From NCBI GenBank assembly GCA_947174615.1, contig CAMWJQ010000021.1, positions 1-17,981 on the forward strand: a stretch of 17,981 nt of DNA, in the 5' to 3' direction. The notes beneath the pieces are model-generated. The model had not been told where the DNA came from and made no database searches. It saw nothing but the letters and a program-made list of their open reading frames with translations. Shown here in pieces: positions 1 to 7,055 of the stretch (its first letter is position 1; each line of letters begins with the position of its first letter). A program made the translations under genes and the position numbers. This DNA is from an uncultured Lachnospiraceae bacterium (GTDB lineage: Bacteria; Bacillota; Clostridia; Lachnospirales; Lachnospiraceae).

Positions 1-1240
1 CCTTAATCATATGTATCGACGGACTCTGTGCTTTGATTTTCACGCCATATTTATTGCCGTGTTTGATGAGTGTCGGGTTCTCGAGCATAATCTCGTCGCG
101 CTCGGGTGTGACGACGCCATATCCCTTTTGGCGGACACTCTCAAGGGCATTGAGTACCTTTTTATACTCCCGTTTCATATCTGCCAGACTAGACAACAAC
201 TGCATGAGCTGGTATTCCCCTGATACATTTTCTCCTGTCATAGCGCTTAATAACTCATAATAGTATTTTGTATCTCCCTCTAACAAGAACGCTGCCGAAC
301 CATCTGCAATATTTACCTTATCATACTTACACCGCTTAATATACTCGCTGTCCTTCTCAAGCAGCTGGTTGAAATCCTTCTCCACCAGATCACGCACGGT
401 TCGAACTTTCTCCATAATGATATGCAGTTTCTCAATCACTTCTTTCTTCATCGGATTGTCGATTTCCATGATATCCATCCACTTTGGCGTATAAAACTCA
501 ATGACAGACACAGGAAATTCATACATTACCTGCTCCAAGATCATCGTGATATCATCTCTTCTGAGTTGTTCGATATTGACTGGAATTGCCTTTACCGTAT
601 ATTTCTTTTCTAATTCTGCGGCAATCTCCTTTGCATCCTCAGAATAGGGTTTTGTCGTGTTCACCAACACGACAAAGGGCTTTCCAAGTTCTTTGAGCTC
701 CATGATCGTCTGCTCCTCTGCCGCTTTGTAAGAACTGCGCGGTATCTCGCTAAAACTGCCATCTGTGGTTACAACAATCCCAATCGTAGAATGATCCTGT
801 ATCACTTTTCTGGTTCCAATCTCCGCCGCCTGTGTGAATGGGATTTCTTCTTTGGACCATGGCGTTTTGACCATGCGCTCCACATCTTCCTCCATATGCC
901 CAGCGGCACCCTCCACCATATAGCCCACACAGTCAATCAGACGCACTTTCACGTTGATTCCGTCACTAATCTCAATCTGTGCTGCCTCCTTTGGTATAAA
1001 TTTAGGTTCTGTTGTCGTGATGGTGCGTCCTCCGCTGCTCTGCGGCAGCTCATCCTGTGTGCGCGTCCTCTCGTGTTCATTTGCAATCTGCGGCAATACC
1101 ATCAAATCCATAAATCTCTTGATAAAAGTAGATTTTCCTGTTCTGACAGGTCCAACTACGCCAATATAGATTTCCCCGCCGGTGCGTTGACTGATATCCC
1201 TGTATAAATTAAATTCCTGATTTCCGTCAAGCTGTCCCAT
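1..1240 (-). CDS. spoIVA: Stage IV sporulation protein A, spore coat morphogenetic ATPase (C-terminus beyond the window)
   Basis: SpoIVA is the ATPase that polymerises on the outer forespore membrane in the mother cell and forms the base layer of the spore coat. The first 413 codons are present and the remainder lies beyond position 1; B. subtilis SpoIVA has 492 residues, so about 80 codons are missing. The N-terminus carries the family signature RTGGEIYIGVVGPVRTGKST, with the Walker A loop GPVRTGKS, followed by the conserved DELPQS, TTEPKF, DCVGY and EIGTRKVIQ segments; the last visible stretch contains SPSIHMIK, also typical. The start at 1240 is chosen because AAAGGGGAA lies a few bases upstream. 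An in-frame ATG at 1258 would add six codons but would place the SD inside the gene. A terminator at 1325-1370 separates it from the upstream genes, so it probably has its own sporulation promoter. Confidence 0.95.
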   Translation of the reverse strand, partial: MGQLDGNQEFNLYRDISQRTGGEIYIGVVGPVRTGKSTFIKRFMDLMVLPQIANEHERTRTQDELPQSSGGRTITTTEPKFIPKEAAQIEISDGINVKVRLIDCVGYMVEGAAGHMEEDVERMVKTPWSKEEIPFTQAAEIGTRKVIQDHSTIGIVVTTDGSFSEIPRSSYKAAEEQTIMELKELGKPFVVLVNTTKPYSEDAKEIAAELEKKYTVKAIPVNIEQLRRDDITMILEQVMYEFPVSVIEFYTPKWMDIMEIDNPMKKEVIEKLHIIMEKVRTVRDLVEKDFNQLLEKDSEYIKRCKYDKVNIADGSAAFLLEGDTKYYYELLSAMTGENVSGEYQLMQLLSSLADMKREYKKVLNALESVRQKGYGVVTPERDEIMLENPTLIKHGNKYGVKIKAQSPSIHMIK

Positions 1241-1258
1241 TATGTTCCCCTTTCCCAT

Positions 1259-1287
1259 ATTATAATCCTGTTCGTTTCATGAAATAT
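1259..1287 (-). promoter_or_regulatory. Possible spoIVA promoter (weak)
   Basis: On the minus strand TATAAT (1259-1264) is preceded by 17 nt and ATATTT (1282-1287). A start site about 7 nt downstream would give a very short leader that still contains most of the Shine-Dalgarno of the ATG at 1240. A perfect 10-bp palindrome, TTTCATGAAA (1275-1284), lies in the spacer. spoIVA is sigma-E dependent in B. subtilis, but I could not align this region convincingly to the sigma-E consensus, so the sigma factor is unresolved. Confidence 0.3.
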
Positions 1288-1324
1288 CTATTCAATTTTC
1301 TACTTAAATTTATGCACCCTTACA

Positions 1325-1370
1325 CAAAAAAAGAACCACAACTGTCCTTTTTCAGTCATGATCCTTTTTT
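1325..1370 (-). terminator. Rho-independent terminator at the end of the seven-gene unit
   Basis: Read on the minus strand, arms 1367-1353 and 1344-1330 form an uninterrupted 15-bp stem (four G-U wobbles), with an 8-nt loop, followed by a run of seven U (1332-1326). On the plus strand the wobbles become A-C mismatches, so the signal is directional. It sits just after the stop codon of the four-cysteine protein gene and before spoIVA. Confidence 0.85.
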
Positions 1371-1372
1371 CA

Positions 1373-1765
1373 CTATTTTTTGATATTCTTTTTGTAACTA
1401 TGATATTTAGTCTTATGTTCTGTCTTGCGCCCAAATGGTTTTCTCTTTGCTTTGGCTGCATGTTTTACAGCATCCGCAGCGCGCTTCCGGTCACGCATCT
1501 GCACCTCTTCGCTGTTGTATATGCAGAGTCCTCCAGTTTCTGTCAAACGTACATAATTGGGATACGCTGTGTATTTCATGTGACATTTATTGCATTCATA
1601 TGTGTTGAGCGCATCGCCGTTTGGCATCATTACTTTGAGTGTAAGACCATATTTGACTGTCCCCTCACAGTCCTCTCTGATACATTTATTGATCCGTTTA
1701 TCATAGACGTAAAAAACGTCACCTTCTCGCAATCGTACCTTTCTCTCAGGTGCCTTCTTTTCCAT
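1373..1765 (-). CDS. Small basic protein with a putative four-cysteine zinc ribbon, function unknown
   Basis: I do not recognise a named family for this 130-residue protein. It has four cysteines spaced like a zinc ribbon: C28 and C33 (CIREDC), then C58 and C61 (CNKC) about 25 residues later. A fifth cysteine occurs near residue 81. The region up to about residue 85 is predicted to be folded and beta-rich; the last 45 residues are strongly basic (Lys, Arg, His) and probably disordered, as in nucleic-acid-binding tails. There is no signal peptide or membrane segment. An AAGGA ribosome-binding site lies about 9 nt before the ATG. The gene is the last of a same-strand series, 61 nt after the VWA gene and just before a strong terminator, which links it to the MoxR-VWA pair by position only. 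RNA or DNA binding is an inference. Confidence 0.75.
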   Translation of the reverse strand: MEKKAPERKVRLREGDVFYVYDKRINKCIREDCEGTVKYGLTLKVMMPNGDALNTYECNKCHMKYTAYPNYVRLTETGGLCIYNSEEVQMRDRKRAADAVKHAAKAKRKPFGRKTEHKTKYHSYKKNIKK

Positions 1766-1789
1766 CTCTTTGTCCTTCTCTCTTCAGTA

Positions 1790-1811
1790 TACAGTTCCCT
1801 TTTACAGTTCC
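1790..1811. repeat. Two 9-bp direct repeats, 13-bp period
   Basis: TACAGTTCC occurs at 1790-1798 and again at 1803-1811, in the 61-nt gap between the VWA gene and the zinc-ribbon gene. It is too short to form a hairpin. No function can be assigned. Confidence 0.5.
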
Positions 1812-1826
1812 TTATTACATGATTGA

Positions 1827-3029
1827 TTATCTATTTGCCATCAGCTTGACCATAGCCTCATTCAATCCCTTTACCGTCAGCTTATACATAGGAAAAATCT
1901 CCTTCACTGCCGTCTCTGCCTCTCGCCATGGCGCTCTGCCCGGTGCCATTTTAGGATTCATCCACACGATCTTTTTGTAATGGCGTTTCATCAGATGCAG
2001 CCACTCAAAACCAGATAGCCCGCCGTTTGGTCCCCTGTAATTGCCTGTGTCTGAATAAAGCTCCTCCGGCGCCATCGCCGCATCTCCCACAATGATAACC
2101 TTATAGTCACTGCCAACATTGCGAAACATCCACTCCGTATCAATCCAGTCACCGTTCTCACACTCCGGTGTCTTATACAGCTTCGAGTAAATACAGTTAT
2201 GGAAATAATAAACCTTGACGTCCTTAAAATGATTGGACTTATTGACAGACTGAAACAAATCGTTCATTAGTCTTGTATATGGAATCATCGTTCCTCCAGA
2301 GTCCATCAAAAGCAGTAACTTCACCGCATTTTTGCGCGGTTTCATCATCTCAATCTGCAGATATCCGCCATTGTTACAGGTCTTATCGATCGTCTGGTCA
2401 ATATCCAGTTCTGATTTTGGAATATCCAGCTTTGTCGAAAACTGGCGCAAACGCCGCAGCGCCATCTGAAACTGCCGGTTGTCAATCACCTTATCATCCC
2501 TGAAATCCCGGTATTTTCGTGCGCCGACCACCGAAAATGCCGATTGATATCCTGTCTGCCCGCCGACGCGCACACCGCCTACATTGCCGCCCATATTGCC
2601 AAAAGAAGTCTTTCCCATCGTTCCAATCCAAAAACTTCCTCCGTTATGCTCCTCATTCTGGTCTTTGAGACGCTGCTTGAATTTCTCCTCCACATCCTCT
2701 TTATCCACCTGAATATCTTCGACTTGATTCAAGTGCTTTCTTGCCTCTTCATGGGCAAGCTCCATCATATCAGACTTATCGAGCCAGCGGAGCATATTCT
2801 TGCCGACCTCCGTCTCGGTCTTTACCCCCTTAAAACACTCCTCAAACGCCATGTCAAATTTGTCAAATTCGGTCTCGCTCTTGACCAGTATCATTCTTGC
2901 CACATAGTAAAACTGTGTCAGAGAACTCTCGCAAAGTCCCTTGTCAAGCGCTTCCTGCAAATCAAGCCACTCGCCCAGCGAGACTTCAAGACCTTTTTCT
3001 TTTAACGTGTAGAAAAATTTTGAAAACAT
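1827..3029 (-). CDS. CoxE-like von Willebrand factor A domain protein, partner of MoxR ATPase
   Basis: This 400-residue cytosolic protein belongs to the CoxE-like VWA group whose genes pair with MoxR AAA+ ATPases; such pairs act as chaperones for metal insertion or complex assembly, and the client here is unknown. Residues 1-70 carry the helical N-terminal module (GLEVSLGEW, YYVARMILVK, EFDKFDMAF). Residues 70-130 are charged, probably coiled coil. A glycine-rich family linker runs from about 130 to 160, followed by ARKYRDFRDD. The VWA domain starts near 236. Its metal site reads DSGGT (243-247), where classical MIDAS is DxSxS; from memory, relatives often have DxGGS. A later Asp, D316 in VGDAAMAP, fits the third MIDAS position. 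The ATG has a GAGGGAGAA Shine-Dalgarno. It lies 32 nt downstream of the MoxR gene, so the two are almost certainly co-transcribed. Confidence 0.88.
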   Translation of the reverse strand: MFSKFFYTLKEKGLEVSLGEWLDLQEALDKGLCESSLTQFYYVARMILVKSETEFDKFDMAFEECFKGVKTETEVGKNMLRWLDKSDMMELAHEEARKHLNQVEDIQVDKEDVEEKFKQRLKDQNEEHNGGSFWIGTMGKTSFGNMGGNVGGVRVGGQTGYQSAFSVVGARKYRDFRDDKVIDNRQFQMALRRLRQFSTKLDIPKSELDIDQTIDKTCNNGGYLQIEMMKPRKNAVKLLLLMDSGGTMIPYTRLMNDLFQSVNKSNHFKDVKVYYFHNCIYSKLYKTPECENGDWIDTEWMFRNVGSDYKVIIVGDAAMAPEELYSDTGNYRGPNGGLSGFEWLHLMKRHYKKIVWMNPKMAPGRAPWREAETAVKEIFPMYKLTVKGLNEAMVKLMANR

Positions 3030-3061
3030 TCTTCTCCCTCATTCCATGTCCTGATGAACGG

Positions 3062-3877
3062 TTAATGAATCTCCTGCCGCACTGTCTCCAAATCCTCGTC
3101 CTTCTTCACGACCACGCCGACAAACGGCAGTTTTGACCGCAGCGTCTCTGCCGGGATACCACCGATCTGAAGCGCGTTGATCCAATCGATCAGCTCCGAG
3201 GTGCTTGGTTTCTTGCGCACGTCCCGAAGGGCACGAATATCATAAAAAACCTGCATCGCATTTTTCATCAGGTTTTCCTCTACATCAGGATAATGCGTCT
3301 TGATGATCTCCTCCATCAGCTCCGCATCCGGGAAGTCTATATAATGGAAGATACATCTCCTTAAAAATGCATCCGGCAGCTCCTTCTCGGCATTGGATGT
3401 AATAATGACAATCGGGCGATGTTTTGCCTTGACAGTACGCTTTGTCTCATGAATGTAAAACTCCATCTGATCCAGCTCCCAAAGCAGATCATTGGGAAAC
3501 TCCAAATCTGCCTTGTCAATCTCGTCGATCAATAAAATCACCTGCTCATCGCTCTCAAAAGCCTCGCCAAGCTTTCCGAGCTTGATGTATCTGGCAATAT
3601 CATCAACGCCCTCGACGCCGAACTGCCCATCATAAAGACGCTGTATTGTATCATACATATACAAGCCGTCCTGTGCCTTTGTCGTGGACTTGATGTTCCA
3701 AATGATGAGCTTCTTGCCGAGCGAGTTCGCGACTGCCTGCGCGAGCATGGTCTTGCCTGTGCCCGGCTCCCCTTTAATCAAAAGCGGTTTTTGCAGTGCA
3801 ATCGCCACATTCACACTCGCAAGGAGTTCTTCACTTGCCACATAATCTTGTGTACTGTTAAACTGTGTGTTTGTCAT
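3062..3877 (-). CDS. MoxR-family AAA+ ATPase
   Basis: This 271-residue AAA+ ATPase has Walker A GEPGTGKT at 36-43, Walker B ILLIDEID at 114-121, sensor-1 ITSNAEKELPDAFLRR at about 159-174, with R173/R174 as candidate arginine fingers, and a C-terminal lid domain. Its length and motif spacing match stand-alone MoxR proteins. MoxR ATPases use ATP hydrolysis to remodel or mature target complexes together with a VWA-domain partner, here encoded immediately downstream. There is no signal peptide, so it acts in the cytosol. An AAAGGAAA ribosome-binding site precedes the ATG. The gene lies 39 nt after gpsA with no terminator between them, suggesting that it belongs to the transcript that begins upstream of the radical-SAM gene. 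The target of the MoxR-VWA pair cannot be told from the sequence. Confidence 0.92.
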   Translation of the reverse strand: MTNTQFNSTQDYVASEELLASVNVAIALQKPLLIKGEPGTGKTMLAQAVANSLGKKLIIWNIKSTTKAQDGLYMYDTIQRLYDGQFGVEGVDDIARYIKLGKLGEAFESDEQVILLIDEIDKADLEFPNDLLWELDQMEFYIHETKRTVKAKHRPIVIITSNAEKELPDAFLRRCIFHYIDFPDAELMEEIIKTHYPDVEENLMKNAMQVFYDIRALRDVRKKPSTSELIDWINALQIGGIPAETLRSKLPFVGVVVKKDEDLETVRQEIH

Positions 3878-3916
3878 TTTGTATGTTTCCTTTCTTTTTA
3901 ATATCCGATCAACCTT

Positions 3917-4954
3917 TTACACATTCTTCTCTTTGTTACTGCCAGCCCAGTCCTCATCATGTGCAATCTCAATCTTCTTGTCGCGTATCATCAGATCCTT
4001 CACCGCGGCGGCGGCTGGTTTGCCGTTAAACAAGACTTCGTTTACCTGTTCGATAATTGGCAGTTCGACATCATATTTCTGTGCCAGACGCATTGCCGCC
4101 TTTGCCGAATATACACCCTCGACAACCATTTTGACCTCTGCCATCGCCTCCTCCATGGTCTTTCCCTGCCCGATCAGGATTCCAGCACGCCTGTTGCGAC
4201 TGTGCATACTTGCACAGGTAACAATCAGATCCCCTATACCAGACAGCCCGCAAAACGTCTCAAACTTGCCGCCCATCTCCATGCCAAGCCGTCCGATTTC
4301 CGTGATGCCGCGCGTGATGAGCGCTGCCTTTGTGTTATCTCCATAGCCGAGTCCATCCGCGATGCCTGCTGCCAGCGCAACCACATTTTTCAGCGCCGCG
4401 CCAAGCTCAATTCCCAGCACATCGGGGCTTGTATATACGCGAAACACATCGCTCATAAAAACGGATTGGATCAATTCCGCTGTCTGTTTTGTCTTTGCGC
4501 CGACCACGATTGTCGTCGGTATACTCTTGCCAACCTCCTCCGCATGGGAAGGACCTGACAAAACTGCCACATCCGCCCGGGGAATCTCATCCTCGATTAC
4601 CTGAGAGAGTGTCATAAGCGTAGACTCCTCAATCCCCTTTGCCACATTCACAATAATCTGTCCCTCTTTCACAAAGTCCCTCATACTGTGCGCTGTAGCC
4701 CTCGTAAAGGAAGACGGCACTGCAAGCACCAAAATATCCTTCTCCTTCACAGCTTCCTCAAGTGCCGTTGTAAACACAATATCCTCCGCAAGCGTCACCC
4801 CCGGAAGCTTATCCTTGTGTTCATGCTCCCTGTTTAGCATATGAATCTCATCTGTCAATGCCGACCAAACCGTAATGTCATGCCCATTGTTGTGCAGAAG
4901 CACCGACAATGCAATTCCCCAGCTGCCCGCTCCGATCATTCCTACCTTTGCCAT
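3917..4954 (-). CDS. gpsA: Glycerol-3-phosphate dehydrogenase [NAD(P)+]
   Basis: GpsA reduces dihydroxyacetone phosphate to sn-glycerol 3-phosphate, the backbone for membrane phospholipids. The 345-residue protein starts with the Rossmann dinucleotide loop GAGSWG (8-13). It contains LAVPSSFTR (77-85), the catalytic-region lysines K106 (VAKGIEE) and K189 (GAALKNV), the GLGYGDNTKAALITRG segment (201-216), GLSGIGDLIVTC (236-247) and the SRNRR loop (252-256), all characteristic of the family. Length is normal. AAGGGGGTT provides a strong ribosome-binding site. It is 29 nt downstream of plsY, whose product uses the glycerol 3-phosphate made here, so pathway neighbours are co-transcribed. The last 15 residues are charged and probably disordered. 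Confidence 0.97.
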   Translation of the reverse strand: MAKVGMIGAGSWGIALSVLLHNNGHDITVWSALTDEIHMLNREHEHKDKLPGVTLAEDIVFTTALEEAVKEKDILVLAVPSSFTRATAHSMRDFVKEGQIIVNVAKGIEESTLMTLSQVIEDEIPRADVAVLSGPSHAEEVGKSIPTTIVVGAKTKQTAELIQSVFMSDVFRVYTSPDVLGIELGAALKNVVALAAGIADGLGYGDNTKAALITRGITEIGRLGMEMGGKFETFCGLSGIGDLIVTCASMHSRNRRAGILIGQGKTMEEAMAEVKMVVEGVYSAKAAMRLAQKYDVELPIIEQVNEVLFNGKPAAAAVKDLMIRDKKIEIAHDEDWAGSNKEKNV

Positions 4955-4983
4955 CGTGAACCCCCTTCAATCATAATACCATA

Positions 4984-5634
4984 TTAATCATTCTTCTTGT
5001 TCAGATACGTCTTTCTTTCCTCCTTATGTAACAACCGTTTGATATTCGCCCGATGTCCCCAAAAGGCAAGGACAGCCAGAAGAACTGTGACCAGATAAAG
5101 CTCATTCAATGCTGCCTGTTCCATTCCCCACACGCCCATCTGTCCGAAAATGACCATCTCCGCAATCAGTACAATCTCCACTACCAAAGACCCCAGCGAC
5201 ACATAATGCGTCGCAAAAAAGATTCCAAAAAAGGTAATCACCTGTGGGATAAGCATATATGGGTGGAAGAATATCACCAGTCCCGCTGTACAGGCAATTC
5301 CCTTTCCGCCTTTAAATCCGAGATAAAATGGAAAATTATGTCCCAAAATCGCCCCTGCTGCCGCATAAATTGCCAGAAGATACAGAATATCACCATACTG
5401 TTCCCGAAATAACAGCCGCACGACCATCATGGCAAGCCCTGTTTTAATAATATCACAAAATAAAACAATTGCACCTGCTTTTTTTCCAAGAACCCTAAGA
5501 GAATTTGTCGTACCTGCATTTCCACTCCCATAGTTCCTGATATCAATACCATGCAGTCTGCCATAAATATACGAAGTCTGGAAACAGCCAAAAATATAGC
5601 CAATCAATAAACATATTAAACGAATCATTTTCAC
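4984..5634 (-). CDS. plsY: Acyl-phosphate:glycerol-3-phosphate acyltransferase PlsY
   Basis: PlsY is an integral membrane enzyme that transfers the acyl chain from acyl phosphate to glycerol 3-phosphate, giving lysophosphatidic acid, the first committed step of phospholipid synthesis. The 216-residue protein shows the three conserved cytosolic motifs: GSGNAGTTN (36-44), GHNFP followed by GFKGGKG (98-112), and HRANIKRLL (194-202). These are separated by five or so hydrophobic segments, and the C-terminal tail is basic. The start is taken as GTG at 5634 because AGGAAAGGA lies six nucleotides upstream; the ATG two codons later (5628) would have poorer spacing. It is 22 nt downstream of der and 29 nt upstream of gpsA, which supplies its substrate. 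Confidence 0.96.
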   Translation of the reverse strand: MKMIRLICLLIGYIFGCFQTSYIYGRLHGIDIRNYGSGNAGTTNSLRVLGKKAGAIVLFCDIIKTGLAMMVVRLLFREQYGDILYLLAIYAAAGAILGHNFPFYLGFKGGKGIACTAGLVIFFHPYMLIPQVITFFGIFFATHYVSLGSLVVEIVLIAEMVIFGQMGVWGMEQAALNELYLVTVLLAVLAFWGHRANIKRLLHKEERKTYLNKKND

Positions 5635-5656
5635 ACAAAGTCCTTTCCTAAATCAT

Positions 5657-6994
5657 TTATTTATCCTCTTTGCGCTCTCTGATAATAAATTTTAACGACG
5701 TTCCTCTAAAGCCAAACGCCTCTCTAATCTTATTTTCAAGGTATCTGGTGTATGAAAAATGCATCAGCTCCTTGTCATTGACAAATATCACAAAAGTCGG
5801 CGGCTTCACGCCTGCCTGCGTTGTATAAAAGATTTTAAGACGCTTTCCCTTGTCTGATGGCGGCTGCTGAAGTGCCACTGCCTCTGTGACAATCTCATTG
5901 ACAACCCCTGTCGAAATGCGCAGGGACTGGTTCTCAATCACCATGTCGATCGTCTCAAAAAGCTTGTTCAGCCGTTGTCCCGTAACCGCAGAAATAAACA
6001 CAATCTCCGCATAGAGCATAAACGAAAGCGTATTCCGCACCCGCTCTGTAAAACGATAGATGGTCTTGTCATCCTTCTCGATGGCGTCCCATTTGTTCAC
6101 AGCAATAACAATCCCCTTTCCTCTGTCATGGGCGATTCCTGCAATCTTGGCATCCTGCTCAGTGACCCCCTCCACTGCGTCAATCACGAGAATCACCACA
6201 TCCGCACGCTCTACCGCGCTCACCGTGCGGATGATCATGAAACGCTCAAGTTCTTCTTTGATTTTATTTTTCCGGCGCAGACCAGCCGTGTCAATCAGCA
6301 CATATTCCCTTTCATTATACACAATCTCGGTGTCGATGGCGTCACGCGTCGTCCCAGCGATATCGGATACAATCACACGGTTCTCCCCGGCTATTTTATT
6401 GATAATAGAAGACTTCCCAACATTTGGTTTCCCCACAATCGCAATTCTCGGCCGGTCGTCCTCCACCTCTGTAAGCGCCTCCTTGTCAAACAGCGCTGTC
6501 ACTGCATCGAGCATCTCGCCAAACCCAAGCTTATTGACTGACGATATCGGATACGGCTCACCAATGCCGAGATTATAAAATTCATAGACATCCGCCTCCA
6601 TCTTGGCAAAGCTGTCCACCTTGTTCACGACAAGCACTACCGGCTTGCGGCTTCTCCTGAGCATATCTGCCACTTTGGAGTCCGCATCGACGAGCCCCTG
6701 CCGCACATCGACCAGAAAAATAATGACATCTGCCGTGTCAATGGCAATCTGTGCCTGCTCGCGCATCTGTGACAAAATAATATCCTTGCTGTCCGGCTCG
6801 ATTCCGCCGGTATCAATCATCGTAAAACTCCAATTCAGCCAGCTCACATCCGCATAAATGCGGTCCCTTGTAATACCTGGGGTATCCTTTACAATCGAAA
6901 TCTTATCGCCTGCAAGCGCATTAAACAACGTCGATTTTCCTACATTTGGTCTTCCTACAATCGCCACAATCGGTTTCTTTGTTTTATTCTCCAT
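5657..6994 (-). CDS. der: Ribosome-assembly GTPase Der (EngA)
   Basis: Der is an essential tandem-GTPase that assists maturation of the 50S ribosomal subunit. The 445-residue protein has two complete G domains. GD1 shows GRPNVGKS (14-21), DTGG (61-64) and NKVD (124-127); GD2 shows GKPNVGKS (188-195), DTAG (235-238) and NKWD (300-303). A KH-like C-terminal domain follows from about residue 350, with the typical segments PPTFVIFVND and FGFRGTSLKF. The length is usual for the family and no motif is degraded. The ribosome-binding site (GGGGA, about 10 nt before the ATG) is weaker than those of its neighbours. It lies between the radical-SAM DUF512 gene (61 nt upstream) and plsY (22 nt downstream), an order I recall from other clostridia. 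Confidence 0.97.
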   Translation of the reverse strand: MENKTKKPIVAIVGRPNVGKSTLFNALAGDKISIVKDTPGITRDRIYADVSWLNWSFTMIDTGGIEPDSKDIILSQMREQAQIAIDTADVIIFLVDVRQGLVDADSKVADMLRRSRKPVVLVVNKVDSFAKMEADVYEFYNLGIGEPYPISSVNKLGFGEMLDAVTALFDKEALTEVEDDRPRIAIVGKPNVGKSSIINKIAGENRVIVSDIAGTTRDAIDTEIVYNEREYVLIDTAGLRRKNKIKEELERFMIIRTVSAVERADVVILVIDAVEGVTEQDAKIAGIAHDRGKGIVIAVNKWDAIEKDDKTIYRFTERVRNTLSFMLYAEIVFISAVTGQRLNKLFETIDMVIENQSLRISTGVVNEIVTEAVALQQPPSDKGKRLKIFYTTQAGVKPPTFVIFVNDKELMHFSYTRYLENKIREAFGFRGTSLKFIIRERKEDK

Positions 6995-7055
6995 TTATTT
7001 TATATCCCCATTTCTCATTTTATAGTATATCCTCACTGCGTAAATAGTAACGGCA

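Noticed and set aside
1358..1822. Plus-strand open frame of 154 codons opposite the zinc-ribbon gene
   Set aside because: It overlaps a minus-strand gene with a good ribosome-binding site, crosses the terminator, and has no ribosome-binding site or recognisable motif; an antisense shadow.
3959..4558. Plus-strand open frame of 199 codons within gpsA
   Set aside because: It lies wholly inside the well-supported gpsA gene on the opposite strand; composition is Cys/His/Arg-rich as expected for a complement frame.
5975..6578. Two overlapping plus-strand frames (188 and 172 codons) opposite der
   Set aside because: Both are shadows of the conserved Der coding sequence and show no protein-family signal.
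6995..7055. Possible internal promoter before der (TATAAA on the minus strand)
   Set aside because: The -10-like hexamer has no acceptable -35 at 16-18 nt, so it was not listed.
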